From an uncultured Curvibacter sp. (GTDB taxonomy: Bacteria; Pseudomonadota; Gammaproteobacteria; Burkholderiales; Burkholderiaceae_C): a stretch of DNA of 54,196 nt. The stretch covers positions 1 to 54,196 of the forward strand of contig CAIKMN010000026.1 in the NCBI GenBank assembly GCA_903828535.1, written 5' to 3'. The notes below the pieces were generated by a model. The model did no database searches and was not told the DNA's origin. It saw nothing but the letters and a program-made list of their open reading frames with translations. The first letter of the stretch is position 1, and each line of letters starts with the position of its first letter. A program made the translations under genes and the position numbers. Shown one piece after another: positions 7,281 to 15,598 of this stretch.

Positions 7281-8198
7281 ATGTCCCACCTCTATATTTA
7301 CTCGCCCTCGGGCGCTGTTCGTGACAAAGCCGCCTTCAAGCGAGGTGTTAAACGTTTGCAAGCCATGGGGCATGAGGTTGAAATCGATGCGGATGCCTTG
7401 AGTACTTCGACGCGTTTCGCGGGGGATGACGACACCCGATTGGCTGCCATTTCAAGGGCTGCTGCCAGTGGCGCCGACGTGGCCTTGATTTCACGAGGCG
7501 GTTACGGTGTGACCCGACTGCTCGATCGTTTGCCCTACAAGGCCATTGCCAAGGCCATTGAAAAACAAGGCACTCGTTTTGTGGGCATCAGTGATTTCAC
7601 GGCCTTTCAAAACGCCTTGTTGGCCAAAACGGGCGCGACGACTTGGGCCGGCCCCGCCTTGTGCGCTGATTTCGGCAGCGAACACGAGCCCGACGACATC
7701 ATGCTCGCGTGTTTTGACGATTTGCTCGCAGGCCAAGGGGAGGGCGCTGGTTGGACGCTACCAAAACACGAGGCCGTGGAAAAACCTTTTCATTTAAAGC
7801 AGGGCCTGCTTTGGGGGGGGAACTTGGCGGTTTTGAGCAGTTTGGTCGGCACCCCCTATTGTCCCGCCATCCAAGGAGGCGTGTTGTTTTTGGAGGATGT
7901 CAACGAACACCCGTACCGAATAGAGCGCCTGCTGACCCAACTTTTAAACGCGGGTGTTTTGTCCTCTCAAAAGGCCGTTTTGTTGGGCCAGTTCACCGAT
8001 TTCAAATTGACGCCCCATGACAAGGGCTACAACATGGCCAGCGTGGTGGCTTGGTTGCGCAGCCAGATCAAAGTGCCCGTTTTCTTGAATCTGCCCTTCG
8101 GGCATGTGCCGACCAAGGTTTTGTTGCCCGTCGGTGCCCCGGTGTCGCTGACCGCAGAGGGGCGTGAAGCATTGATTTTCTGGGGCCACACTCATTGA
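7281..8198 (+). CDS. ldcA: S66 family LD-carboxypeptidase (LdcA/MccF-like)
   Basis: A 305-residue serine peptidase of family S66. LdcA members remove the terminal D-Ala from tetrapeptides during murein recycling in the cytoplasm; MccF members cleave microcin C-type compounds. The Ser-Glu-His triad is visible as S104 (GISDFT), E205 (FLEDVNE) and H275 (PFGH), and the family motif SRGGYGVTRLLD is at 71-82. No signal peptide is present, which fits a cytoplasmic recycling enzyme. The gene starts 12 bases after tadA, so the two are probably co-transcribed. LdcA is the likelier role because no peptide-antibiotic genes are nearby. Confidence 0.85.
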   Translation: MSHLYIYSPSGAVRDKAAFKRGVKRLQAMGHEVEIDADALSTSTRFAGDDDTRLAAISRAAASGADVALISRGGYGVTRLLDRLPYKAIAKAIEKQGTRFVGISDFTAFQNALLAKTGATTWAGPALCADFGSEHEPDDIMLACFDDLLAGQGEGAGWTLPKHEAVEKPFHLKQGLLWGGNLAVLSSLVGTPYCPAIQGGVLFLEDVNEHPYRIERLLTQLLNAGVLSSQKAVLLGQFTDFKLTPHDKGYNMASVVAWLRSQIKVPVFLNLPFGHVPTKVLLPVGAPVSLTAEGREALIFWGHTH

Positions 8199-8261
8199 CT
8201 TGAATCAAGGTCGATTTCAATGGGAGGCCGATACTGCAGAAATCCCAATAGGAGATTTTTC

Positions 8262-8708
8262 ATGTTCAAGCACCTTTTATTGCCCACTGACGGCTCGGAC
8301 AGCGCTTTATTGGCTGCTCCCCATGCACTGGCCTTGGCCCAAAAATTTGGTTCTGAAGTGACCGCCGTTTTTGTCATTGACCCCTATCCTTACCTCGAGG
8401 CGGGTGGCATGGTGGCCTTTTCAGTGGAAGATTACTTCGTCGCCGCTCGCAAAGAGGCGCAGTTGGCGCTTAATGAGGTGAAGGCCGTTTTTCAGGCAGC
8501 TGGCGTCACCATTAAAACGGTCATGCAAGAAAACCACGTGCCTTACGTGGGCATCCTCGAGGTGGCCAAGGTCTCGAAAGTCGACACCATCGTCATGGCG
8601 TCCCATGGGCGAAGTGGCTTTGTCAAATTCCTGATGGGCAGCGTGACTCAAAAAGTCCTGTCCGCCGCTGAAGTGCCTGTTTTGGTGGTCAAAGACAACG
8701 AATCTTGA
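8262..8708 (+). CDS. Universal stress protein, UspA family
   Basis: A 148-residue single-domain Usp protein. It starts MFKHLLLPTDGSDSA and ends with the ATP-binding pattern MASHGRSGFVKFLMGSVTQKVL followed by VPVLVVKD. The G-x2-G-x9-G-S/T nucleotide motif is intact, so it belongs to the ATP-binding class rather than the UspA class. The ATG at 8262 has a clear site (TAGGAGA, 8249-8255) seven bases upstream; a longer reading from 8220 has no such support. Family members help survival under starvation or oxidative stress by unclear mechanisms. Confidence 0.9.
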   Translation: MFKHLLLPTDGSDSALLAAPHALALAQKFGSEVTAVFVIDPYPYLEAGGMVAFSVEDYFVAARKEAQLALNEVKAVFQAAGVTIKTVMQENHVPYVGILEVAKVSKVDTIVMASHGRSGFVKFLMGSVTQKVLSAAEVPVLVVKDNES

Positions 8709-8720
8709 AACCACGAGCCT

Positions 8721-10016
8721 TCATTTTCCTTCGCCCAACAAGAGGTAAACATCTCTCAGCGGGTGGGAAATATTGAATTTCAGTCTGACTCGGTAAACGA
8801 AGGTCAGCGCAAACGCCAAGAGCGTGAAGGTGGTCATGATCCAAAAAAGATCGCTGACTTGGTTGACTTTGAGTCGGCTGACCAACCAAGTGCCTAGGGC
8901 CATCACCACCATCGAAATTGACAAGTTCAGCGACGAAACGATGCCAATGTGGTCCTTGAATTCGCTCATGGAAAGGGCGGTGGCGTTGGGAGACAAGAGC
9001 CCTTGAAAGCCAAAAAACAGGAACACCACCCCCACCAGCTCGTTGAGGTCGAGGTGGTGCCACTCTGTAAAGAAGCCGGCACCTGCCACGATCAAGAGTT
9101 GGCCCAACAGCGAAATCACGATTAAACGATCACTGGGAATGGTCTTTAAGAGCCATTTGTTGATCAGGGCACCCACCACGAGGCCACTTCCACAGAGACC
9201 GAATGCAAGGACATACTCGAATCGGCTGAGGTGCAAGTCATCCATGAAGACAAAGGCACTGGCACTGGCAAATATGACGGGGCAAGCGCCGGAAAATGAC
9301 AAGATGAGTGTGTAAAACAAAAACGTTTTATTCCTCATAATGGCGCTGTACTGCTGCAGCATTTCTTTTAGCGAAAAGGGTGTGGTCAGGTCACCTGGCA
9401 ACCTTGGAAACCAACACCATGTCACCAAGGCAGACAAAGCGGCAAAGCCGCCGAGCGCCAAGAAGGTGCTTCGCCAGCCTTTTAGATCGATCAGTAAGTC
9501 ACCCAAAATCGGTGAAATGATGGGCGAAATGGCCATCGCGAGGGTCAACGTTGAAAACGCGGCGCTCACTTGGTTGGCTGGGTAAGTGCTTCGAACCACC
9601 ACCCGCGTGGCCAGTCCACTGGCGCAAGCACCGAGGGCTTGTATGAACCGCGCGATCGACAGCGTCTCGACGTTTTGGCTCAGGTAACAAACGACCAGGG
9701 AAACCGAATAAATGCCCAATCCCACCATCAAAGGTTTAAAGGGCCCAAACCGATCGATGAGCGGCCCGTAGACCAATTGACCCACAGCCGTGCCCAGCAT
9801 GTAAGCCGACAGGGTCAAGGCCAGTTGATCGCTCCGGATGTGCCATTCTGCAGAAATGTGCGGAAAAGCAGGCAGAAAAATCCCCATGCTCAAAGGACCC
9901 AACAAAGCAATCAGCGCCAGCAACACGATGGATGTTGTCGGGACGAAGGGGGATGAATTAACGTTCTTTGCTTGAACTTTGGGCTCTGACGGTAATTTTG
10001 AGGGCGACGAGGGCAT
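8721..10016 (-). CDS. MFS drug exporter, Bcr/CflA subfamily
   Basis: A 431-residue major facilitator with about 12 membrane segments starting near residue 28. The Bcr/CflA signature is visible: PLSMGIFLPAFPHI in TM1, SAYMLGTAVGQLVYGPLIDRFG (TM2 and the loop 2-3 motif A variant, near 90-111), and RFIQALGACASGLATRVVVR in TM4-TM5. It is predicted to export small hydrophobic compounds with proton antiport from the inner membrane; substrates such as bicyclomycin or sulfonamides are known only for E. coli Bcr. The gene converges on the stress-protein gene (12 bases apart) and is divergent from tex, sharing an AT-rich promoter region. Confidence 0.85.
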   Translation of the reverse strand: MPSSPSKLPSEPKVQAKNVNSSPFVPTTSIVLLALIALLGPLSMGIFLPAFPHISAEWHIRSDQLALTLSAYMLGTAVGQLVYGPLIDRFGPFKPLMVGLGIYSVSLVVCYLSQNVETLSIARFIQALGACASGLATRVVVRSTYPANQVSAAFSTLTLAMAISPIISPILGDLLIDLKGWRSTFLALGGFAALSALVTWCWFPRLPGDLTTPFSLKEMLQQYSAIMRNKTFLFYTLILSFSGACPVIFASASAFVFMDDLHLSRFEYVLAFGLCGSGLVVGALINKWLLKTIPSDRLIVISLLGQLLIVAGAGFFTEWHHLDLNELVGVVFLFFGFQGLLSPNATALSMSEFKDHIGIVSSLNLSISMVVMALGTWLVSRLKVNQVSDLFWIMTTFTLLAFALTFVYRVRLKFNISHPLRDVYLLLGEGK

Positions 10017-10076
10017 GATTCAGCATAAAGCGGCTGGCTCAAACGGTGCTTCTTTGAAAGTTGCCGTTGGTCGTTA

Positions 10077-10140
10077 ATTCGTTGGTTCGAGCTTCGTTTC
10101 TTTAATTTAACATAATATAAATTGTATAAAACAAAAGAGA
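10077..10140. promoter_or_regulatory. AT-rich divergent promoter region between the exporter gene and tex
   Basis: The stretch around 10100-10135 is strongly AT-rich (TTTAATTTAACATAATATAA, then TTGTATAAAAC) against GC-rich flanks. It holds several -10-like hexamers on both strands (CATAAT and TATAAA on plus, TATATT and TATTAT on minus). I cannot fix which pair is used. Confidence 0.4.
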
Positions 10141-10196
10141 CAAGCCAGCCCAGTGGCGCCCGCAGACGCTCGGGTTCGCTGTGGGAAAATGCCGCG

Positions 10197-12575
10197 ATGT
10201 CAAAAATCATGGCCCAGATCGCGGCAGAAATCAAAGTTTCCCCCTCCCAAATCCAAGCGGCTGTCGATTTACTCGATGGCGGTGCCACGGTGCCCTTTGT
10301 CGCACGATATCGAAAAGAAGCCACGGGTGGATTGGACGACATTCAATTGCGTGAGATCGATGCACGCCTGTCCTATTTGCGTGAATTACAAAACAGGCGT
10401 GAAACCGTTCTCAAAAGCATTCAAGACCAAGGCAAGCTGACCGACGATTTGAGGCTCGCCATTGAGTCCGCCACCACCAAGCAAGACTTGGAAGACATTT
10501 ACCTGCCATTCAAGCCCAAACGCCGCACCAAAGGCATGATGGCCCGAGAAGCTGGCCTCGAGCCCCTGGCCGATGCGTTGTTTAACCAACCCGACTTGGT
10601 GCCGGCTGAGGCCGCTAAACCGTATGTCATGGTTGAGAAAACAGAGCAAGGTGACGACTTCACCACCGTCCAAGCCGTGCTTGACGGGGTTCGTGACCTT
10701 TTGAGTGAACGTTGGGCTGAGGACGCCGTGCTGGTTCAAGGTCTGCGCGAATGGCTCTGGCAAAACGGATTCCTGGCCTCCAAACTGGTCAGTGGCAAGG
10801 ATGAAAACCACCCCGATCATGCGAAGTTCCGGGATTATTTTGACTACCAAGAGCCGATCAACCGAGTCCCGTCGCACCGCGCTTTGGCCGCCTTTCGAGG
10901 TCGAAGCTTGGAAATTTTGACCCTGAAATTAGAAGTCCCCCAAAACACACAAGAAACACAAGAAACACAAGAAACACAAGAAACACAAGACTCAAAAACA
11001 GGCCCGAGCTTGGCCGAAGCGAAAGTGGCTTTGCACTTGGGCTGGAGCCACCAAAGCCGCGCCTCTGACGACCTGATCCGCAAAGCGATCCATTGGACAT
11101 GGCACGTCAAATTGGCCCTTTCTCTTGAGCGGGATTTGTTCAACCGTTTGCGCGAAGAAGCTGAAAAGGTGGCCATCAAGGTGTTTGCCGACAACCTGCG
11201 CGATCTCTTGTTGGCTGCACCGGCGGGGCCGCGGGTGGTCATGGGTTTAGACCCCGGTATCCGCACCGGCGTCAAAGTCGCCGTGGTCGACCCCACCGGT
11301 AAATTGGTGGACACTGCCACGGTGTACCCACATGAACCCCGTCGCAACTGGGAAGGCGCGCTGCACAGTTTGGAGCGTTTGTGCCGCCAACACGACGTGA
11401 ACCTGATTGCCATCGGCAATGGCACTGCCAGTCGCGAAACCGATAAATTGGCCGCTGAATTGATCAAGCGCTTGGCCTCCGATCAGCCCGGTTTGTTGAA
11501 AGTGGTGGTCAGTGAAGCCGGTGCTTCGGTCTATTCCGCCAGTGAATTCGCCTCCCAAGAGATGCCTGACGTTGACGTGAGTCTGCGTGGCGCGGCCAGC
11601 ATTGCGCGGCGCTTGCAAGACCCCTTGGCCGAGTTGGTCAAGATTGACCCCAAATCCATTGGCGTGGGTCAATACCAACACGATGTCAATCAATTCGACC
11701 TGGCCCGCAGTTTGGATTCCGTGGTTGAAGACTGCGTGAACAGCGTGGGCGTGGATTTGAATACCGCCAGCGTCCCCCTGCTCTCGCGCGTTTCAGGCTT
11801 GAGCGCTTCGGTGGCCAAGGCGGTGGTGCGATGGCGTGAATCAAACGGGGCATTCAGCAGCCGGGCGGACCTCCTCAAAGTCAGCGGCCTGGGACCCAAA
11901 ACCTTTGAGCAATGCGCCGGCTTTCTGCGGCTGCGACAGAGCATCAATCCCTTGGACATGACCGGTGTTCACCCCGAAACGTACCCGGTGGTCGAGCGCA
12001 TATTGGCGCACACCCAAACCCCGATCGAGGCCTTGATGGGCCGCGCTGAGATGCTCAAGACCCTGCGTCCTGAACTTTTCGCGAATGAGCAATTCGGCGT
12101 CATCACCGTCAAAGATATTTTGAGCGAGCTTGAAAAACCAGGCCGCGACCCCCGCCCCGACTTCAAAGTCGCTCGTTTCAACGACGGCGTCGACGACATC
12201 AAAGACCTGAAGGTCGATATGGTGCTGGAGGGCACGGTCAGCAATGTGGCCGCCTTTGGCGCCTTTGTGGATTTGGGTGTGCACCAAGACGGCTTGGTGC
12301 ACGTGAGCCAGTTGTCTTACAAATTTGTCACCGATGCCCGCGAAGTGGTGAAAACCGGCGACATCGTCAAAGTCCGTGTGACCGAGGTGGATGTGGCTCG
12401 CAAACGCATCGCCCTGACCATGAAGTTGGGTGAAGGGGCTTCTGCTGCACGTCGTGAGAACCGGTTTGAGCCGTCTCGCCAAAACCGCTCAAACCACAAC
12501 AACCAAAATCACGTTAATCAAAATCACACGGCCATGGCCTCGGCTTTCAGCAAACTGGCGGGGCTTAAAAAGTAA
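10197..12575 (+). CDS. tex: Tex, RNA-binding transcription accessory protein
   Basis: A 792-residue Tex protein, close to the usual length. Order of parts: N-terminal helical domain (VSPSQIQAAVDLLDGGATVPFVARYRKEATGGLDD), YqgF/RNase H-like domain (VVMGLDPGIRTGVKVAVVD), two helix-hairpin-helix motifs (LNTASVPLLSRVSGLSASVA and FSSRADLLKVSGLGPKTFEQ) and a C-terminal S1 RNA-binding domain (LEGTVSNVAAFGAFVDLGVHQDGLVHVSQLS). Tex is the bacterial relative of Spt6 and affects transcription and RNA turnover. An upstream ATG at 10122 would add a basic tail with no homology, so 10197 is chosen. Residues 251-265 are a (TQE)4TQD repeat from a 9-bp DNA repeat. The last 11 bases overlap the 3' end of the opposing dinG-like gene. 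Confidence 0.93.
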   Translation: MSKIMAQIAAEIKVSPSQIQAAVDLLDGGATVPFVARYRKEATGGLDDIQLREIDARLSYLRELQNRRETVLKSIQDQGKLTDDLRLAIESATTKQDLEDIYLPFKPKRRTKGMMAREAGLEPLADALFNQPDLVPAEAAKPYVMVEKTEQGDDFTTVQAVLDGVRDLLSERWAEDAVLVQGLREWLWQNGFLASKLVSGKDENHPDHAKFRDYFDYQEPINRVPSHRALAAFRGRSLEILTLKLEVPQNTQETQETQETQETQDSKTGPSLAEAKVALHLGWSHQSRASDDLIRKAIHWTWHVKLALSLERDLFNRLREEAEKVAIKVFADNLRDLLLAAPAGPRVVMGLDPGIRTGVKVAVVDPTGKLVDTATVYPHEPRRNWEGALHSLERLCRQHDVNLIAIGNGTASRETDKLAAELIKRLASDQPGLLKVVVSEAGASVYSASEFASQEMPDVDVSLRGAASIARRLQDPLAELVKIDPKSIGVGQYQHDVNQFDLARSLDSVVEDCVNSVGVDLNTASVPLLSRVSGLSASVAKAVVRWRESNGAFSSRADLLKVSGLGPKTFEQCAGFLRLRQSINPLDMTGVHPETYPVVERILAHTQTPIEALMGRAEMLKTLRPELFANEQFGVITVKDILSELEKPGRDPRPDFKVARFNDGVDDIKDLKVDMVLEGTVSNVAAFGAFVDLGVHQDGLVHVSQLSYKFVTDAREVVKTGDIVKVRVTEVDVARKRIALTMKLGEGASAARRENRFEPSRQNRSNHNNQNHVNQNHTAMASAFSKLAGLKK
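10947..10990 (+). repeat. 9-bp tandem repeat inside tex
   Basis: The unit ACACAAGAA is repeated 4.9 times without mismatch (starts 10947, 10956, 10965, 10974, 10983). It is in frame and encodes TQE repeats between the N-terminal and YqgF-like domains. Being a multiple of three, copy-number change would lengthen or shorten the linker without a frameshift. Confidence 0.95.
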
Positions 12576-14916
12576 GCGCTTTGAGTTGCCCCTGCGCATC
12601 GCGTTGCCACTTTTTAAACGGTGGCAAACCCTGCATCAGGCGCTTGCCGTAGCCAGTGGTCAACAGCCTGGGGTCGTAGCAAATGACTTGCGCGCGGTCG
12701 CTCTCTGACCGAATCGCTCGCCCCACCCATTGCGCCAAACGCAAACTGACCGCAGGGATCACCCACTCATTGAATGAATCTCGCCCTTGCGCCCGCAACC
12801 AGTCTGATCGTGCACTGCTGAGGGGGTCGTTGGGCGGGGCAAAAGGCAGTTTGGTGATGAAAAGGTGCTCACACAAGGCGCCAGGCAAATCGAGTCCTTC
12901 GCCAAATGATTGCATGCCAAAAATAATGGAAGGCTGACCCAGCGCCACCCGCTCGCGGTGCCGGTTCAGCAGCGTGGTTCGCGGATAGTCGTTTTGCACC
13001 AAGACGCGGGTTTGCAACTTGGCAGGCAGGCTGCTCACGGCTTGGCGCATTTGGTCACGGGAAGTGAACAATACCAAAGCCCCCTGCCCGACCGCTTCCA
13101 AGTCTTTCATCAAGGCTTGGCACATGGCTTGGTTGTAGAGCGGCGCATTTTTGGGGTCGACACCCAGCAAAACGGCGGTAAAGCTGCCCTGGGTTTCAAA
13201 ATCAAAAGGGCTGCTGACCCGCTCCGATGTCACCTTTTGCTGAAAATGGAGTCCGGTTTCGCGAAGAAAATAATCAAAAGAGCCCAAACTGGTCAGCGTC
13301 GCCGAGGTCAGCAAGACGGCCCGAGTTTGTGGCCATAACTTGGTGTTCAGGGAGGCCGCCGCTTGAATCGGGCTGGCGTGGGCGGTGATGTTGGCGTAAA
13401 GCGTTTGGCCCTCGCTCAATTTGCCAAAGCTGAACCAGCGCGCCACAGAAGCCTTGGCTGCAGCAACGGGGGCTGGATTTTGGGCGTCAGAAGTGTGCGG
13501 GTTGGAGAGGGCCTTGGTTTGGCTTCCTGACAACATTAACTGGGCCCAAGCCGATACGGCTTCCAACCTTGGGGCCAATACACCCAGTTCGACATAGTGT
13601 TTGGACCAAAAAGCCGTTTGCTGGGGTTCGTCTTTGAGACGGCTTCGCAATGCCTGAGACACCGATTGCAAGCCTTTGATGAAGGCGGCGGCTTCGGTGT
13701 CGATGTCCGCAACGAGCGCGGCCAAGTTTTCTGGCAAGGGGCCTACGGGCAACAACTCGGTTTCTTCTTCAGTCAAGCCCAAGGGCCGGTAAAAGCCCAT
13801 GGCCCATTGCGCGGCGGCACTCAGGTGCTCACGCAAACCCGCGCCCAAGGCTGAGAAATCGGGTGTTTCGACCAGGTCCAAGGCCGCTTCGGCCCTTTGG
13901 GCGCGCAAAGCAAGTTGCTCGACCCAGCGCAAGCGGCTCAAATTCGTGCTTTCCTGGAAGTGGTTCAAGGCGACGCTGGGCAGGTGATGGGCTTCATCCA
14001 AGATCAAAAAGCAGTCACCCAAGTCGGGCAAGGTGTTGCCAGACAAGGTGGACAAAAGCAAATCGTGGTTGGCCACAATCACATCTGCCGTGGCCAAGGC
14101 CCTGCGTTGCTCAAAGTAAGCACAGCCTGAAAAATCGGGGCAATGTCGCGCCGTGCAACTGCTGGCCTCCGCCGCAATGGGCGACCACAGCTCGCTGCTG
14201 GGCGGGGTTTCCAGAGAATCTCGGTCACCGTCCCAACGGCGCTCGGTCAGGTCGGTCATCCACTGAAAGTAGGCTTTTTCCAAATAATGAAGTGGCTGGG
14301 TTTTGGCGTTTGAAGGTGTTTTTTCAGCCACGTTAGCTGTAGAAGTAGCAGTAGCAGTAGCAGCAGAGGCAGAGGCAGAGGCAGTGCCATCGCTTTCTCC
14401 CTCCGTCGCAAATAAATCAGCCGATAAGCCCGAATCGCTGTCGTCGGCGCTGAGGCGTTGCTTGAGCTTGTACGAGCACACATAGCGCCCTCGCCCTTTG
14501 GCTAAGGCAAAGCTGAAGGGCTGGGGCATGGCTTGACTTAACAGCGGCAGGTCTTTGTTGACCAATTGTTCTTGCAAGGCCACGGTGGCGGTGGAAATGA
14601 TGACCCGTGACTTGCCCGCCAAGGCCAGGGCAATGGCCGGCGCCGAATAGGCCAAGGATTTCCCAACGCCCGTGCCCGCTTCAATCAACAAAATGCCTTT
14701 GTCAGTGCCGGGCTCCACCTTGCCCAACGCGGTGGAAGCAAAGGTTTCGGCCACCCGTTCGGCCATGCGCCGTTGACCGGCGCGTGGTTTCAAACCGTGG
14801 GCCGCCTGAACCACTTGGTCAAACACGGCCAGTGCCTGGGCGGATTGGATCGCCGCTTGCGTGTTTCCAGTCAGGGGCACTTCGTTGACGCGCTCTGCCG
14901 GGTTACTGGCCTGCAT
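12565..14916 (-). CDS. DinG/YoaA-type Fe-S superfamily 2 DNA helicase
   Basis: A 783-residue XPD-like 5'-3' helicase. Walker A is EAGTGVGKS (79-87, K86). Four cysteines that should hold a 4Fe-4S cluster are C147, C254, C259 and C265. Walker B is the DEAH box at 307-310. Motifs V and VI are near the end (GEGLDLPGALCEHLFI; QWVGRAIRSESDRAQV). Relatives unwind R-loops and damaged or stalled-fork DNA. Between C147 and C254 lies an unusual low-complexity insert (about 153-206, rich in Ser-Ala and Thr-Ala) from hexanucleotide repeats. Its start overlaps the stop of the ankyrin gene by 14 bases, so it is the last gene of the mltG operon. DinG and YoaA cannot be separated by eye. Confidence 0.88.
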   Translation of the reverse strand: MQASNPAERVNEVPLTGNTQAAIQSAQALAVFDQVVQAAHGLKPRAGQRRMAERVAETFASTALGKVEPGTDKGILLIEAGTGVGKSLAYSAPAIALALAGKSRVIISTATVALQEQLVNKDLPLLSQAMPQPFSFALAKGRGRYVCSYKLKQRLSADDSDSGLSADLFATEGESDGTASASASAATATATSTANVAEKTPSNAKTQPLHYLEKAYFQWMTDLTERRWDGDRDSLETPPSSELWSPIAAEASSCTARHCPDFSGCAYFEQRRALATADVIVANHDLLLSTLSGNTLPDLGDCFLILDEAHHLPSVALNHFQESTNLSRLRWVEQLALRAQRAEAALDLVETPDFSALGAGLREHLSAAAQWAMGFYRPLGLTEEETELLPVGPLPENLAALVADIDTEAAAFIKGLQSVSQALRSRLKDEPQQTAFWSKHYVELGVLAPRLEAVSAWAQLMLSGSQTKALSNPHTSDAQNPAPVAAAKASVARWFSFGKLSEGQTLYANITAHASPIQAAASLNTKLWPQTRAVLLTSATLTSLGSFDYFLRETGLHFQQKVTSERVSSPFDFETQGSFTAVLLGVDPKNAPLYNQAMCQALMKDLEAVGQGALVLFTSRDQMRQAVSSLPAKLQTRVLVQNDYPRTTLLNRHRERVALGQPSIIFGMQSFGEGLDLPGALCEHLFITKLPFAPPNDPLSSARSDWLRAQGRDSFNEWVIPAVSLRLAQWVGRAIRSESDRAQVICYDPRLLTTGYGKRLMQGLPPFKKWQRDAQGQLKALTF
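14345..14383. repeat. Hexanucleotide tandem repeats inside the dinG-like gene
   Basis: Three copies of GTAGCA (14345-14362) and three of GAGGCA (14366-14383), with a GCA between. On the coding (minus) strand they encode alternating Ala-Ser and Ala-Thr within the Fe-S domain insert. Confidence 0.9.
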
Positions 14917-15598
14917 GAGTGCCCTGCGTCAACGGCGGCGGATTGGGTGTCTCGTCGATGACTTTCTGGATCATTTTGGCCACATCAGCTCGATGGGCTT
15001 GATTGGCAAAGTCCACCGCGTTCAAGCCCAACTGGTTGCGCAAAGCAGGATCAGCACCCTCCTCCAACAACTGCTTGACCAAGGCGCTGGAGGCATATTT
15101 GGCCGCCATCATCAAGGGCGTCGAGCCATTTGGAGAGGGGGCATCGATGTAGGCGTAATCGCGAAGCAGTGCGTCGACGATGTCGCTTTGTGCTGGTGAG
15201 GTGCCGGAGCTTGCGTAGTGCAGCGGGGTCCAACCTGATTTGTTGACATCCGCCCCTTTTTCGATCAGGGCCTGGACCTCGGACAACCGGCCCTGCAAAG
15301 ACGCCATCATCAAGGCGTTTTCACCCATCTGATTGGTGGCGTTGAGCTTGACTCGCGGTGCATTCATTAAGACGTTGGCCGCATCAAGAGAACCCAATTT
15401 AAGCGCCTTGACCAAGGCCGGCTCACCGTTTTCGTCAAAGCTGTTGGGGTCAAAACCGCGGTTCACCAAGGCCTGAAGCGTCGCGGGGTCGTTTCGGTGA
15501 ATGGCGACAAAAAAGTCGTCTAAAGAGCCCGCCTGTGCGGAGGCCACGCTGCAAGCCAAGGCGACCAACAGGGCGATTCGAGTCAGAAAAATATTCAT
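14903..15598 (-). CDS. Exported ankyrin-repeat protein
   Basis: A 231-residue protein with a Sec signal peptide (MNIFLTRIALLVALACSVASAQA, cleavage near residue 23) and about five ankyrin repeats over residues 27-210. Repeat cores are visible as GEPALVKALKLGSLDAANVL, GENALMMASLQGRLSEVQAL, GWTPLHYASS and GSTPLMMAAKYASSALVKQL. It should act in the periplasm in protein-protein contacts; no enzymatic domain is seen. Its start overlaps the tatD stop as ATGA, and its stop overlaps the helicase gene start, so it is translated with DNA-metabolism genes despite being exported. Function unknown. Confidence 0.85.
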   Translation of the reverse strand: MNIFLTRIALLVALACSVASAQAGSLDDFFVAIHRNDPATLQALVNRGFDPNSFDENGEPALVKALKLGSLDAANVLMNAPRVKLNATNQMGENALMMASLQGRLSEVQALIEKGADVNKSGWTPLHYASSGTSPAQSDIVDALLRDYAYIDAPSPNGSTPLMMAAKYASSALVKQLLEEGADPALRNQLGLNAVDFANQAHRADVAKMIQKVIDETPNPPPLTQGTHAGQ

